Shown piece after piece: positions 7,816 through 16,824 of a DNA stretch of 64,000 nucleotides. The notes under the pieces are model-generated. The model ran no database searches and was not told the origin of the DNA. It was given only the letters and a program-made list of their open reading frames with translations. Within the stretch, counting starts at the first letter, position 1, and each line of letters opens with the position of its first letter. The position numbers and the translations under genes are program-made. Origin of the DNA: Parabacteroides sp. PFB2-10 (GTDB taxonomy: Bacteria; Bacteroidota; Bacteroidia; Bacteroidales; Tannerellaceae); contig NZ_JARXWI010000002.1 of assembly GCF_029893085.1 (NCBI RefSeq), positions 186,001 to 250,000 on the forward strand. Reading direction: 5' to 3'.

Positions 7816-8520
7816 TCAGGCCAACAGGCGTATCTGGGAGATATAGCCTAAACGGTAGACCTCTGCAAACAGGATGCTGTAAGAGGATTTCGACCGTACA
7901 TTGACTTTATAGGTAATGGTCGATTTATTTTTCTCGTAATCTATTTCATAAGAGAAGCTGACAATGTAGACATTCTGGTTCTCCAGAATGGTGCGGATCG
8001 CTTTCAGGTTAGGCGAAGCGATGGAGCAGTGTATGGTAAGGATCTTGTTCACGCCGTCGAGATACATGCGTTTCTCTAATTTTTCCATCGAGAGCAATAC
8101 GAAGAGTGTGGCGAGGGTCGTAACACCCGCGGCAAGATACATGCCCGCTCCGACAGCCAGTCCCACAACGGCAACTACCCAGATGCAGGCGGCTGTTGTC
8201 AATCCCTGAATACCTCCCCTGTTTTGTATGATCGCTCCGGCGCCCAGAAAACCAATACCGGTCAGGACCTGTGCAGCAATACGCCCCGGATCACCATTCA
8301 GAAAGTCGGGATAGGTCTGCGGAATCCAGATAGATATCAGCATAGCGGCTGTCGATCCGAGACAGATCAGCGTGAATGTGCGCATACCCGCGTCACGGCG
8401 GCGCATTTGCCGTTCCACTCCAATCAGTCCTCCGAGGAAGAAGCTGACAAACAACCGGACAATAATCGTATAAGGAGTTATTGTGGTGCTTTCAAGAATA
8501 AGTTTTAATTCTTCCAACAT
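7816..8520 (-). CDS. MgtC/SapB-family membrane protein
   Basis: 234 residues. The N-terminal ~140 residues hold four to five membrane helices with the MgtC signature: GGLIGVERQMRRRDAGMRTF near residues 31-50, then GFLGAGAI and GLTTAACIWVVAVVGLAVG. The ~85-residue C-terminal soluble tail (IHCSIASPNLKAIRTIL...) looks like the ACT-like domain found in MgtC. In pathogens MgtC supports growth at low Mg2+ and modulates the ATP synthase; in commensals its role is less clear. It is convergent with the Dabb gene, the stop codons being 5 bp apart. A -7 box lies at 8547-8554. Confidence 0.9.
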   Translation of the reverse strand: MLEELKLILESTTITPYTIIVRLFVSFFLGGLIGVERQMRRRDAGMRTFTLICLGSTAAMLISIWIPQTYPDFLNGDPGRIAAQVLTGIGFLGAGAIIQNRGGIQGLTTAACIWVVAVVGLAVGAGMYLAAGVTTLATLFVLLSMEKLEKRMYLDGVNKILTIHCSIASPNLKAIRTILENQNVYIVSFSYEIDYEKNKSTITYKVNVRSKSSYSILFAEVYRLGYISQIRLLA

Positions 8521-8546
8521 AAGGCAGTTGTTTTATTGCTTTCGTA

Positions 8547-8554
8547 CAAAAATA
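8547..8554 (-). promoter_or_regulatory. -7 box for mgtC-like gene
   Basis: TATTTTTG on the minus strand, 27 bp upstream of the ATG at 8520; consensus match only. Confidence 0.45.
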
Positions 8555-8594
8555 GTGAAATAATCCATTCAAACACAAGGGAAGAACTTTTCCT

Positions 8595-9566
8595 TTACGT
8601 GAAGATATAGGGCAGTCTCTTGTCGAAAAAGCGGGTTACTTTGCCAAAGAAGTGATAGACCTCTTCCGTAAACGGCACCTCCGTGGGGGTGTAAACCTTC
8701 AACGAATGGGGAGCCATGGAGATGTGAATCTCGGCTTCTGCCTGGATCGGTTCGCCATCGATATGCATAATACCGGGCTTTTTACGGGTGATGATCACCT
8801 CTTTTCCTTTTATGATCTTGATCTTACTGTTCCGGTCTAACTGCTTTGTGAACAGTTGGATGGCCAAAGGGCCGATATCCAGTGGGGTGAAAGGGGAGAG
8901 GATGGTGATATCCATCTTGCCGTCTTCAATATCTGCGTTGGGAGCGATAAAGGCATTGTTTCCGTATTGGGAGGCGTTGGCGCAGGCCACCAGAAAGGCT
9001 TTCTCGGCACGGATCGTACCGTCGATCGAGAGTTCGTACTCTTCGGGTTTATAACTTAGGTACTCTTCTATTGCACTTTTGATATAGGTCACGGAGCCTC
9101 TGTGCTTTTCATGGGCAAAATTCTCACTTACTGCCGCATCGAAACCAACTCCGCAAGTGGTGAAGAAGACACGTCCGTTGGCAGAACAGCTGTCGATAGT
9201 GGAGACATGTCCTTTGGCAATCACATCCAGCGCCCTCTTTACATCCATTGGAATAAACAATTCCCGAGCTAATCCATTACCGGATCCTTTGGGGATGATG
9301 CCCAGTATGGCATCCGAGTGGAGCATGGAACTGGCCACTTCGTTCACCGTGCCGTCGCCTCCGACCGCCAGGATGGTATGCACGCCTGCTTCGACTGCCC
9401 GCTTTGTCAATTCGCTGGCATGGCCGGCATATTCCGTAAATGTGATCTCTACAGAACAGCTCTCGGAGGCAAATGCCTCCTCGATCATTTTCGGTATTTT
9501 CCGTTTCGAGCCAACGCCGGAGATAGGATTTATAATGGCTTGTATCTGAATGGGCTTTTTCTCCAT
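8595..9566 (-). CDS. Diacylglycerol kinase-family lipid kinase
   Basis: 323 residues from the ATG at 9566; a longer frame would need a TTG codon inside the promoter. It belongs to the YegS/BmrU/DgkB lipid kinase family. The N-terminal nucleotide-binding lobe has INPISGVGSK and the signature GGDGTVNEVASSM, followed by GIIPKGSGNGLARE. The C-terminal beta-rich lobe has GNNAFIAPNADIEDGKMDI and DGEP. It phosphorylates a lipid hydroxyl, either diacylglycerol or, in the eukaryotic relatives, sphingosine or ceramide. It is divergently adjacent to serine palmitoyltransferase, so a sphingolipid substrate is worth considering, though this is inference from position. Confidence 0.9.
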   Translation of the reverse strand: MEKKPIQIQAIINPISGVGSKRKIPKMIEEAFASESCSVEITFTEYAGHASELTKRAVEAGVHTILAVGGDGTVNEVASSMLHSDAILGIIPKGSGNGLARELFIPMDVKRALDVIAKGHVSTIDSCSANGRVFFTTCGVGFDAAVSENFAHEKHRGSVTYIKSAIEEYLSYKPEEYELSIDGTIRAEKAFLVACANASQYGNNAFIAPNADIEDGKMDITILSPFTPLDIGPLAIQLFTKQLDRNSKIKIIKGKEVIITRKKPGIMHIDGEPIQAEAEIHISMAPHSLKVYTPTEVPFTEEVYHFFGKVTRFFDKRLPYIFT

Positions 9567-9590
9567 GATGCTTTTTAAATTATGACAAAG

Positions 9591-9598
9591 CAAAAATA
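9591..9598 (-). promoter_or_regulatory. -7 box for lipid kinase
   Basis: TATTTTTG on the minus strand, 25 bp upstream of the ATG at 9566, within the divergent region shared with spt. Its position supports the 9566 start. Confidence 0.5.
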
Positions 9599-9651
9599 GT
9601 GCTTTTGTTAAACTTTTGGGGTATGAATCAGTTTATGAGTTATTTTTTTAG

Positions 9652-9659
9652 TACTTTTG
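9652..9659 (+). promoter_or_regulatory. -7 box for spt
   Basis: TACTTTTG, matching TAnnTTTG, about 95 bp upstream of the spt ATG. The upstream element is weak. Confidence 0.5.
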
Positions 9660-9753
9660 CGCCTGGATTTACCGAAGCATAACCAATTAGCAGCGGTGAA
9701 ACCGAAGTTCTTTTCATAAAAATAAAAGTAAGAAATAATTCTCTTTATCGAAT

Positions 9754-10941
9754 ATGAAACTTTTACAAGAGAAACTGGCACGGTATGATGCACCACAAAG
9801 GGCTAAAGCCATAGGAATTTACCCTTACTTCCGTAAGATAGAAAGCGACCAGGATACAGAGGTCGTTATTGATGGGAAAAAAGTCTTGATGTTCGGATCC
9901 AATGCCTATTTAGGATTGACAAACCACCCCAAAGTAAAAGAAGCAGCCATCGCAGCTATTAAGAAATACGGGACAGGTTGTGCCGGTTCACGTTTTCTGA
10001 ACGGTACGTTAGACATCCATCTTGAATTGGAAAAGCGGTTGGCAGAGTTTGTGGGTAAAGAGGATGCGATTGTCTATTCTACCGGATTCCAGGTGAACCT
10101 CGGGGTTGTTTCTTGCGTGACCGGCCGCGAAGACTATATCTTGTGGGACGAACTCGATCATGCTTCGATTATCGAAGGACATCGTTTGTCATTCTCCAAT
10201 AAGCTGAAATACAAACACAACGATATGGAGTCGTTGGAAAAACAACTCCAGAAATGCGAGCCTGACAAGGTGAAACTGATTGTTTCCGACAGCGTCTTCA
10301 GTATGGAAGGAGATGTGGCCGATATACCAGCAATCGTTGCTCTGGCTAAGAAGTATAATGCAAGCGTTATGATTGACGAAGCACATGGCTTAGGTGTCTT
10401 AGGGCGTCAGGGACGTGGCGCGTGTGATCACTTCGGAGTAACCAAGGATGTCGACCTGATTATGGGAACATTCAGTAAGTCGCTTGCCTCTATTGGTGGC
10501 TTTATCGCGGCCGATGAGACCGTAACCAACTACATACGTCATAACTCCAGATCCTATATCTTCAGTGCAAGTAATACGCCTTCGGCAACAGCTGCCGTGG
10601 GAGCCGCCCTGGATATCATGATCAGCGAGCCGGAACGCATTCAGCACTTATGGGATTTGACGCATTATGCTCTGGATGGTTTCCGGAATATGGGTTGTGA
10701 AATCGGGCATACCTCCACACCTATCATCCCGTTGTTTATCCGTGATAACGACCTGACCTTCTTAGTCGTGAAGGAGTTGTTTGAGGCAGGTGTGTTTGTG
10801 AACCCGGTGGTTACCCCGGCTGTGGCTCCGGAAGATACCCTGATCCGCTTCTCTTTGATGGCGACACATACGAAAGAGCAATTGGATTTTGCTTTGGAAG
10901 CGATCGAAAAAGTATTTAAAAAGCATCATATTATCGAATAA
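9754..10941 (+). CDS. spt: Serine palmitoyltransferase (alpha-oxoamine synthase)
   Basis: PLP enzyme that condenses serine with palmitoyl-CoA to 3-ketodihydrosphingosine, the first step of Bacteroidetes sphingolipids. 395 residues, normal for the alpha-oxoamine synthase family. Visible signatures: SNAYLGLTNHP near the start, the GTGCAGSRFLNGT substrate loop, DHASIIEGHRLS, VSDSVFSMEGD, DEAHGLGVLG with the cofactor-binding Asp and His, and the PLP lysine in GTFSKSLASIGG (Lys242). Sister families (KBL, BioF) are alternatives. The absence of biotin genes, the GxCAGSRFLNG form and the familiar Bacteroides homologue favour Spt. The divergent lipid kinase may act in the same lipid pathway. Confidence 0.88.
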   Translation: MKLLQEKLARYDAPQRAKAIGIYPYFRKIESDQDTEVVIDGKKVLMFGSNAYLGLTNHPKVKEAAIAAIKKYGTGCAGSRFLNGTLDIHLELEKRLAEFVGKEDAIVYSTGFQVNLGVVSCVTGREDYILWDELDHASIIEGHRLSFSNKLKYKHNDMESLEKQLQKCEPDKVKLIVSDSVFSMEGDVADIPAIVALAKKYNASVMIDEAHGLGVLGRQGRGACDHFGVTKDVDLIMGTFSKSLASIGGFIAADETVTNYIRHNSRSYIFSASNTPSATAAVGAALDIMISEPERIQHLWDLTHYALDGFRNMGCEIGHTSTPIIPLFIRDNDLTFLVVKELFEAGVFVNPVVTPAVAPEDTLIRFSLMATHTKEQLDFALEAIEKVFKKHHIIE

Positions 10942-10960
10942 GATAACAAGATACCAAAAC

Positions 10961-10990
10961 AAAAGGGCTGCCCAATCGGACAGCCCTTTT
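10961..10990. terminator. Bidirectional terminator between spt and maeB
   Basis: 10-bp stem AAAAGGGCTG (10961-10970) with its complement at 10981-10990, 10-nt loop, A/T runs on both sides; located between converging genes. Confidence 0.88.
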
Positions 10991-11009
10991 CTATTCTATA
11001 GACATCTTA

Positions 11010-13298
11010 TCAACGTATTCCTTTCTCGATTTGCTCCTGCACGATGGCATCAACCACCGCTACTGTCGTCAGATTCAGGATATCACGGGTAGAACTTGCT
11101 ATATCCGTAAAGTGAATCGGTTTGTTCAACCCCATCTGGATCGGGCCGATGGTTTCTCCGACGCCCATTTCAAGTAATAATTTATAAGCGCCATTTGCCG
11201 AACTCAGATTCGGGAAAATAAGCGTATTCACCTCTTTGCCTTTCATCTTATTGAATGGATAGGTCTCGTCACGCAGTTTTTGGTCGAGTGCAAAGTTGAC
11301 CTGCATCTCCCCGTCGATCATGATTTCCGGGTGTTTCTTGTGCAGGTAATCGATGGCTTCATGTACTTTCCGCGGGCTTCCTTTCTTGTCGGCGCCGAAA
11401 TTGGAATAGGAGACCATAGCCATTACCGGATCGTGTGCAAAGAAGTTGACCGCATCATGGGTTAGACGAGCCACATCAACCAATACCTCGGTCGAAGGAT
11501 GGCGGTTGATCAACGTATCGGCAATAAAGAGTGTTCCTTTCTTGCAGGAGATAATGTTCATCGCTCCAAAGTGATTATACGTCGGACGGATGCCAATGAT
11601 CTGTTCCGCCAACTTGGTAATGGTGGTGTAACGACTGTATACCCCCGTCATGAAGGCATCGGCTTCACCCGTTTCCACCATCATCATACCAAAGGCATTG
11701 CGGTCGACCATTGTTTCGTAGGCCTCCGTATAGGTGATGCCCTCCCGCGCTTTCTTTTCGCTCAGGATGCGGGCATAGCGTTCACGACGGTCGTTTTCGC
11801 GGTCGTGGCGCATATTCACTATTTCTATGCCCTCGAGGCTGATATTTTCTTCGGCGGCAATTTTATAAAGACGCTCTTCGTTGCCCAATAGGATAGGAAT
11901 ACAAATCCCTTCTGCTTTCGCCTCCACTGCTGCTTTTAGCATATTGGCATGGTTGGCTTCCGCAAACACGACGCGTTTGGGGTTGGCTTTCGCCATATCG
12001 GTGAACGAGCGGATCAGTTTGTTGTCGTAGCCCATCATATCCTTCAGGTGGCGCCGGTATCCCTCCCAGTCGGTGATTTCCTTGCGAGCTACACCCGACT
12101 CAATAGCCGCTTTGGCAACGGCCACCGATACGGATGTCAATAGGCGAGGATCCAGCGGTTTGGGAAGAATATAATCTCTTCCGAACGAAGTGCGTTTTAG
12201 TTTATAGGCTGCATTGACAACATCCGGCACCGGTTCTTTGGCCAGTTCCGCGATGGCGTATACGGCAGCCACCTTCATCTCTTCGTTGATGGCTTTGGCA
12301 TGCGTGTCTAATGCCCCGCGGAAAATATAAGGAAATCCCAATACATTATTAATCTGGTTCGGATAATCGGAACGCCCGGTGGCAAAAATAAGATCCTCCC
12401 GCGAAGCCATCGCCTCTTGATAGGAGATCTCCGGATTCGGATTAGCTAAGGCAAAGACAATCGGATTGTTATTCATTGTGCGCACCATCTCTTTCGTAAG
12501 CACGTTGGCTACGGAAAGCCCCAGGAATACATCAGCACCAACCACCGCTTCAGCCAATGTTTTGATATCACGGGTGGTGGCAAATTCCTTCTTGGAGGCG
12601 TTCAGATCTGTGCGGTGAACAGAGAGCACTCCTTTGCTGTCGCACATGACGATATTCTCTTTCTTAGCGCCTAATAAGACATACAGTTTGGTACAGGAGA
12701 TAGAGGCAGCACCGGCACCGTTCACTACGATCCGTACCTCTTCAATCTTTTTGCCTGTCAACTCCAGGGCATTCAATAATCCGGCGGCGGAGATAATCGC
12801 CGTTCCGTGCTGGTCGTCGTGCATCACCGGGATATCTAATTCCGCCTTCAAGCGTTGCTCTATTTCGAAACATTCCGGTGCTTTGATATCTTCCAGGTTG
12901 ATTCCTCCAAAAGTCGGAGCAATCGCTTTCACGGTCTGGATGAATTTTTCAGGATCTTTCTCGTCTACTTCAATGTCGAACACATCGATCCCGGCAAATA
13001 TTTTGAACAGAAGTCCTTTTCCTTCCATCACCGGCTTGCCGGCCATCGCGCCAATATCACCCAGCCCCAATACGGCCGTCCCGTTAGAGATAACCGCGAC
13101 CAGATTTCCTTTCGCTGTATATTTATAGGCATCCAGCGGATTTTTCTCTATCTCCAGGCAAGGCTCCGCCACGCCCGGCGAATAGGCCAATGCCAGATCA
13201 TTCTGTGTACTATATGGTTTGGTAGGGATAACCTCTATCTTCCCGGGCTTTCCTTCGGCATGATACCGCAACGCCTCTTCTTTAATCGATTTTGCCAT
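11010..13298 (-). CDS. maeB: NADP-dependent malic enzyme with phosphotransacetylase-like domain
   Basis: Oxidative decarboxylation of malate to pyruvate with NADP reduction. 762 residues, the length of MaeB-type fusion enzymes. Residues ~1-425 are the malic enzyme: AYSPGVAEPC, the VISNGTAVLGLGDIGAMAGKPVMEGK signature region, HDDQHGTA with metal ligands, and a Rossmann motif in VVNGAGAASI. Residues ~430-760 resemble phosphate acetyltransferase (ANHANMLKAA, GVYSRYTTITKLAEQIIG, NLSSANGAYKLL). In MaeB this part is thought to be regulatory, responding to acetyl-CoA rather than catalysing. The gene is monocistronic, with a ~90-nt leader and a bidirectional terminator shared with spt. Confidence 0.96.
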   Translation of the reverse strand: MAKSIKEEALRYHAEGKPGKIEVIPTKPYSTQNDLALAYSPGVAEPCLEIEKNPLDAYKYTAKGNLVAVISNGTAVLGLGDIGAMAGKPVMEGKGLLFKIFAGIDVFDIEVDEKDPEKFIQTVKAIAPTFGGINLEDIKAPECFEIEQRLKAELDIPVMHDDQHGTAIISAAGLLNALELTGKKIEEVRIVVNGAGAASISCTKLYVLLGAKKENIVMCDSKGVLSVHRTDLNASKKEFATTRDIKTLAEAVVGADVFLGLSVANVLTKEMVRTMNNNPIVFALANPNPEISYQEAMASREDLIFATGRSDYPNQINNVLGFPYIFRGALDTHAKAINEEMKVAAVYAIAELAKEPVPDVVNAAYKLKRTSFGRDYILPKPLDPRLLTSVSVAVAKAAIESGVARKEITDWEGYRRHLKDMMGYDNKLIRSFTDMAKANPKRVVFAEANHANMLKAAVEAKAEGICIPILLGNEERLYKIAAEENISLEGIEIVNMRHDRENDRRERYARILSEKKAREGITYTEAYETMVDRNAFGMMMVETGEADAFMTGVYSRYTTITKLAEQIIGIRPTYNHFGAMNIISCKKGTLFIADTLINRHPSTEVLVDVARLTHDAVNFFAHDPVMAMVSYSNFGADKKGSPRKVHEAIDYLHKKHPEIMIDGEMQVNFALDQKLRDETYPFNKMKGKEVNTLIFPNLSSANGAYKLLLEMGVGETIGPIQMGLNKPIHFTDIASSTRDILNLTTVAVVDAIVQEQIEKGIR

Positions 13299-13340
13299 AG
13301 TTATTCATTTTCAATTATACATATATATAATACCTATTTT

Positions 13341-13408
13341 TGTCTCTTTAGAGACATTGTTATTCAGAGCAAGCCTCTGTGAGAATTGCGAAAAAACGTG
13401 CAAATATA
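13341..13408 (-). promoter_or_regulatory. maeB promoter and leader hairpin
   Basis: On the minus strand TATATTTG (13408-13401) is a good -7 box. The leader between it and the ATG contains a perfect inverted repeat TGTCTC-TTTA-GAGACA (13341-13356), a small hairpin or operator. Function not known. Confidence 0.45.
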
Positions 13409-13480
13409 CGGATAAATAGCGGATTTATATACTATTTGTCAGCGTAAATAGCGTTTTGGTTACAATTTGTCAGTACACAA

Positions 13481-13945
13481 CTATTCCTTTTCCGCCAGCA
13501 TCGTCTGGCTTCGTTTCGGTTGAAATTCCATTATAACGACATTCTTTTCGTTCCGAAAGGTCAGGATGCCTTTTTTTACAAAAAGCCAGCTCTCTGTCTC
13601 TAATGTACGGAAAAATTCGTTTTCAATATTCGGATCCAAACACATCATTCTGGTAGAAAGAACAGGCGATGTGGTCATATGGTTGTTCACCAATACGAAA
13701 CGAGTACTATATCGATTACATCCGCCCGATCCATGAAGCAATTTCTCTTTGAAATCAAACTGAAGCGTTGGGAGCGTCTTGGAAAATGAGGCACTAACCT
13801 CCCGACCATTGATAGTTTTCAAAACCCATACCCCCTCCAATTCATTGAGTTTTATGGGTTGTTGGGTCACCCCGCATCCTTGCACACCTAAAAGAGCGAA
13901 AAGGAAAAAACCTACGAACGCTGCAGCTATTTTTTTCGTTTTCAT
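13481..13945 (-). CDS. META-domain (HslJ-like) lipoprotein
   Basis: 154 residues. A signal peptide (KIAAAFVGFFLFALLG) runs to a lipobox-type Cys at about residue 24 (VQGCG). The mature part is one META domain: LEGVWVLKTINGREV at its start, the GSGGCNRYSTRF signature, LSTRMMCLDP and FFRTLETESWLFVKKGILTF. HslJ-like META proteins in the envelope have been linked to heat and novobiocin tolerance in E. coli, but the mechanism is unknown. It stands alone between the maeB and dnaB promoters. Confidence 0.9.
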   Translation of the reverse strand: MKTKKIAAAFVGFFLFALLGVQGCGVTQQPIKLNELEGVWVLKTINGREVSASFSKTLPTLQFDFKEKLLHGSGGCNRYSTRFVLVNNHMTTSPVLSTRMMCLDPNIENEFFRTLETESWLFVKKGILTFRNEKNVVIMEFQPKRSQTMLAEKE

Positions 13946-14030
13946 ATCATTTCTGTTTTGTTTCTGATACAGGTAAAAGTAACCAATTTACCTATGCACC
14001 CCCCATTCCGCAAAGGAAATAAATGAAAAC

Positions 14031-14205
14031 AAATGTTAAATCACCCTGTTTTGCCCAAACCCCTAATTTACGATTTGTAATTTTCGCCCGACTTTGCGCG
14101 CAAAAAGGCGGGACTTTTTTGACAAACTCCCGGGAGAAACACTTTTTAACGTATGGATTCGTAAGCAAAACAGCCTTTTTGCTTACAATCGAGATTTTAA
14201 CATTT
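14031..14205 (+). repeat. 175-bp interspersed element, copy A
   Basis: Begins AAATGTTAA and ends TTAACATTT (9-bp terminal inverted repeats). It aligns without gaps over 175 bp with copies at 26011-26185 (reverse) and 53270-53444. Conserved blocks include TTTACGATTTGTAATTT, GGACTTTGCGCGCAAAAA, GGGAGAAACACTTTTTAACG and a hairpin GTAAGCAAAA...TTTTGCTTAC (14161-14186). No coding capacity is conserved. Confidence 0.9.
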
Positions 14206-14321
14206 CAAAAAAAAACATACCCCGGGTGATTCGCCACGAAGTGAAGGGAGGTCGGTTGTCCGGTTCATTCTTAGTTGATAACTATTCGTTGTTCTCCGCT
14301 TTCAGTATCGGAAAATAGTTG

Positions 14322-14329
14322 TAATTTTG
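14322..14329 (+). promoter_or_regulatory. -7 box for dnaB
   Basis: TAATTTTG, TAnnTTTG consensus, 31 bp upstream of the dnaB ATG, with TTTC 18 bp further upstream. Confidence 0.5.
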
Positions 14330-14360
14330 GTGTCCCTATAAAGAGGGTATTCTATTTACC

Positions 14361-15884
14361 ATGGCAGAAAAAGGAAGATCGACGACAAACAGAAGCCGGC
14401 AAAAGACAGTTGTCGTGCCGGAGATGGGGCGTTTGCAACCCCAGGCACGTGAATTGGAAGAGGCCGTATTGGGCGCTCTCATGTTGGAGAAAGATGCCTA
14501 TTCGATGGTGAGTGAGATACTCAAACCGGAATGTTTCTACGAAAAGTCACATGAACTGATCTATTCGGCTATTGTCGACTTGGCGCTTACGCAGCGACCG
14601 GTGGATATGCTGACGGTGACAGAGCAATTGAAGAAACAAGGCAATCTGGATGTCGTGGGAGGCCCTTTCTATATTTCCCAGCTTACGACCAAGGTGGCCA
14701 GTAGCGCCCATATTGAATATCATGCCCGTATCATTGCACAAAAATACCTGGCGAGAGAATTGATCTCTTTCTCGGCAGGTGTACAAAATAAGGCCTTCGA
14801 TGAGACACAGGATGTGGATGACCTGATGCAGGAAGCAGAAGGGAAGCTTTTTGAGATCTCGCAACGCAATGTGAAAAAGGATGTGACACAGATCAATCCG
14901 GTAATCGGGGAGGCCTTGGAATTGCTCCAGAAGGCTTATAACCAGAAGGAGGGATTGAGCGGACAGCGTACCGGATTCGATGCATTGGACAAGATCACTT
15001 CCGGATGGCAGAATTCCGACCTTATTATTATTGCCGCCCGTCCGGCTATGGGTAAAACGGCTTTTGTGCTTTCCATGGCAAAAAACATGGCGGTTCAGTT
15101 TAATATCCCGGTAGCCCTGTTCTCGCTTGAAATGAGTAATGTGCAGTTGGTAAACCGCCTGATTGTCAATGTGTGTGAGCTTCCCGGGGAAAAGATCAAG
15201 AGTGGACGCCTGGAACGCCACGAATGGGAACAGCTCGATTTCAAACTAAAAGAATTGTATGACGCGCCCATCTTTGTAGACGATACGCCCAGTCTTTCCG
15301 TGTTTGAATTGCGGACCAAAGCGCGCCGTCTGGTACGCGAACATGGTATCAAATGTATTATCATTGACTACCTGCAATTGATGAATGCCAGCGGTATGAA
15401 TTTCGGAAGCCGCGAACAGGAGGTGAGTACGATTTCCCGCTCCCTGAAAGGATTGGCGAAAGAACTGAATATCCCTATCATCGCACTCTCACAGTTGAAC
15501 CGTGGGGTAGAAAACCGACAGGGAAACGAAGGAAAACGCCCACAATTGGCCGACTTGCGTGAGTCGGGAGCGATCGAGCAGGATGCCGACATGGTTTGTT
15601 TTATCCACCGTCCGGAATATTATAAGATATTCGAAGATGAACGGGGCAACAACCTTCGTGGGTTGGCTGAAATCATCATAGCCAAGCACCGTAACGGGGC
15701 AACCGGCGATGTGCGATTGAAGTTCAAAGGTGATTTTGCCAAGTTTATGAATGTGGGCGATGATTATGATGTCAAAGAATATACTTCGGGCATCAATGGC
15801 GTCGACCATATGCCGCCACCTATCTCACCGGCAGGGGCGGATTTTCTGCAGCAGACAAATAATTACAACGATCCTCCCTTCTGA
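14361..15884 (+). CDS. dnaB: Replicative DNA helicase DnaB
   Basis: Hexameric 5'-3' helicase that unwinds the replication fork. 507 residues. The N-terminal helical domain (about 20-130) begins with LQPQARELEEAVLGALMLEKDA, the family signature. The C-terminal RecA-like ATPase contains TGFDALDKITSGWQNSDLIIIAARPAMGKTAF (Walker A in the last part, near residues 228-238), IFVDDTPSLS, IIIDYLQLM (Walker B) and the arginine-finger region DLRESGAIEQDADMV. No intein is present. It lies just downstream of a 175-bp repeat copy and ends 5 bp before an EamA transporter gene. Confidence 0.98.
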   Translation: MAEKGRSTTNRSRQKTVVVPEMGRLQPQARELEEAVLGALMLEKDAYSMVSEILKPECFYEKSHELIYSAIVDLALTQRPVDMLTVTEQLKKQGNLDVVGGPFYISQLTTKVASSAHIEYHARIIAQKYLARELISFSAGVQNKAFDETQDVDDLMQEAEGKLFEISQRNVKKDVTQINPVIGEALELLQKAYNQKEGLSGQRTGFDALDKITSGWQNSDLIIIAARPAMGKTAFVLSMAKNMAVQFNIPVALFSLEMSNVQLVNRLIVNVCELPGEKIKSGRLERHEWEQLDFKLKELYDAPIFVDDTPSLSVFELRTKARRLVREHGIKCIIIDYLQLMNASGMNFGSREQEVSTISRSLKGLAKELNIPIIALSQLNRGVENRQGNEGKRPQLADLRESGAIEQDADMVCFIHRPEYYKIFEDERGNNLRGLAEIIIAKHRNGATGDVRLKFKGDFAKFMNVGDDYDVKEYTSGINGVDHMPPPISPAGADFLQQTNNYNDPPF

Positions 15885-15889
15885 TCCGT

Positions 15890-16822
15890 ATGTACACTGG
15901 TGAGATCATCTCATTGGGAGTTGCCTGCTCCTGGACCATTACAGCACTTTGTTTCGAATATGCCGGAAAGAGGATCGGAACCCTTTCACTGAACATCTTG
16001 CGCTTGTCGTTAGCCATTGTGATGCTGGGACTTACATTATTTTATTTCACCGGATACTTTTTACCTGTCGATATGGGCGCAAAGGCCTGGTTCTGGCTGG
16101 CTATCTCCGGTTTTATCGGGTATGTACTGGGGGATTATTGCCTCTTTAACTCCTATATGATTATCGGGTCGCGCTTCGGACAACTGTTTATGACCCTGGC
16201 GCCTCCGTCGGCAGCTATTGCAGGCTATTTTGTGTTAGGAGAAAAACTTGCCTTGACCGCATGGCTGGGCATGGCTGTTACACTTTTCGGAATAGGGCTG
16301 TCGATTGTCGGTAAACCGGATGGTAGCCGTAAAAGACTTAGCCTAAAGTTGCCGATCAAAGGTGTTCTTTTAGGAGTTGGCGCCGGAGTAGGACAGGGGA
16401 TAGGATTGGTTTTTAGCAAATTGGGCATGGAGCATTATATGCAGGACATCGATCTGGCCAATCAAACAGCCGTATTTCTGGTTCCTTTTGCCTCTACACA
16501 GGTACGTGCGATTGTCGGTGTTGCTGGTTTCCTTATTATGATGATGTGGACAAAACAGGGCAAAGCGCTGATCTCCGCCCTGACAAATAAGCGAGGCATG
16601 GCTTTCACTACTGCTGGAACCATATTCGGTCCCTTCCTGGGTGTCTCTTTTTCGCTTATGGCCGTTCAATATACCGAAGCCGGAATCGCCTCTACACTGA
16701 TGGCATTAACCCCCATTATCATCCTATTGCCCACCTGGCTTTTCTTTAAACAAAAAATAACCATACGGGAAGTTATCGGAGCTATTATCAGCGTGTTAGG
16801 GGTGGCGTTGTTTTTTGTGTAA
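15890..16822 (+). CDS. EamA/DMT-superfamily transporter
   Basis: 310-residue integral membrane protein of the drug/metabolite transporter superfamily with ten predicted helices in two EamA repeats. The first repeat starts ISLGVACSWTITALCFEYAG and includes GDYCLFNSYMIIGSR. The second ends in GIASTLMALTPIIILLPTWLFFKQKITIREVIGAIISVLGVALFF, the typical EamA closing pattern. Substrates in this family range from amino acids to nucleosides and cannot be predicted. It begins 5 bp after dnaB and is likely co-transcribed; its end is 2 bp from the convergent T9SS plug-like gene. Confidence 0.9.
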   Translation: MYTGEIISLGVACSWTITALCFEYAGKRIGTLSLNILRLSLAIVMLGLTLFYFTGYFLPVDMGAKAWFWLAISGFIGYVLGDYCLFNSYMIIGSRFGQLFMTLAPPSAAIAGYFVLGEKLALTAWLGMAVTLFGIGLSIVGKPDGSRKRLSLKLPIKGVLLGVGAGVGQGIGLVFSKLGMEHYMQDIDLANQTAVFLVPFASTQVRAIVGVAGFLIMMMWTKQGKALISALTNKRGMAFTTAGTIFGPFLGVSFSLMAVQYTEAGIASTLMALTPIIILLPTWLFFKQKITIREVIGAIISVLGVALFFV

Positions 16823-16824
16823 TC

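Larger units (their letters stand above)
13946..14360. other. Intergenic region with 175-bp repeat copy and dnaB promoter
   Basis: 415 bp without a gene. It contains the 175-bp interspersed repeat at 14031-14205 and the dnaB -7 box at 14322-14329. Open frames across it follow the repeat and show no protein character. Confidence 0.8.

Noticed and set aside
12855-13382. 175-codon plus-strand frame over maeB start
   Set aside because: Antisense shadow of MaeB, running into its promoter.
14094-14318. Short frames inside the 175-bp repeat
   Set aside because: They are not preserved between the three copies, which differ by substitutions that create stops and change residues freely.
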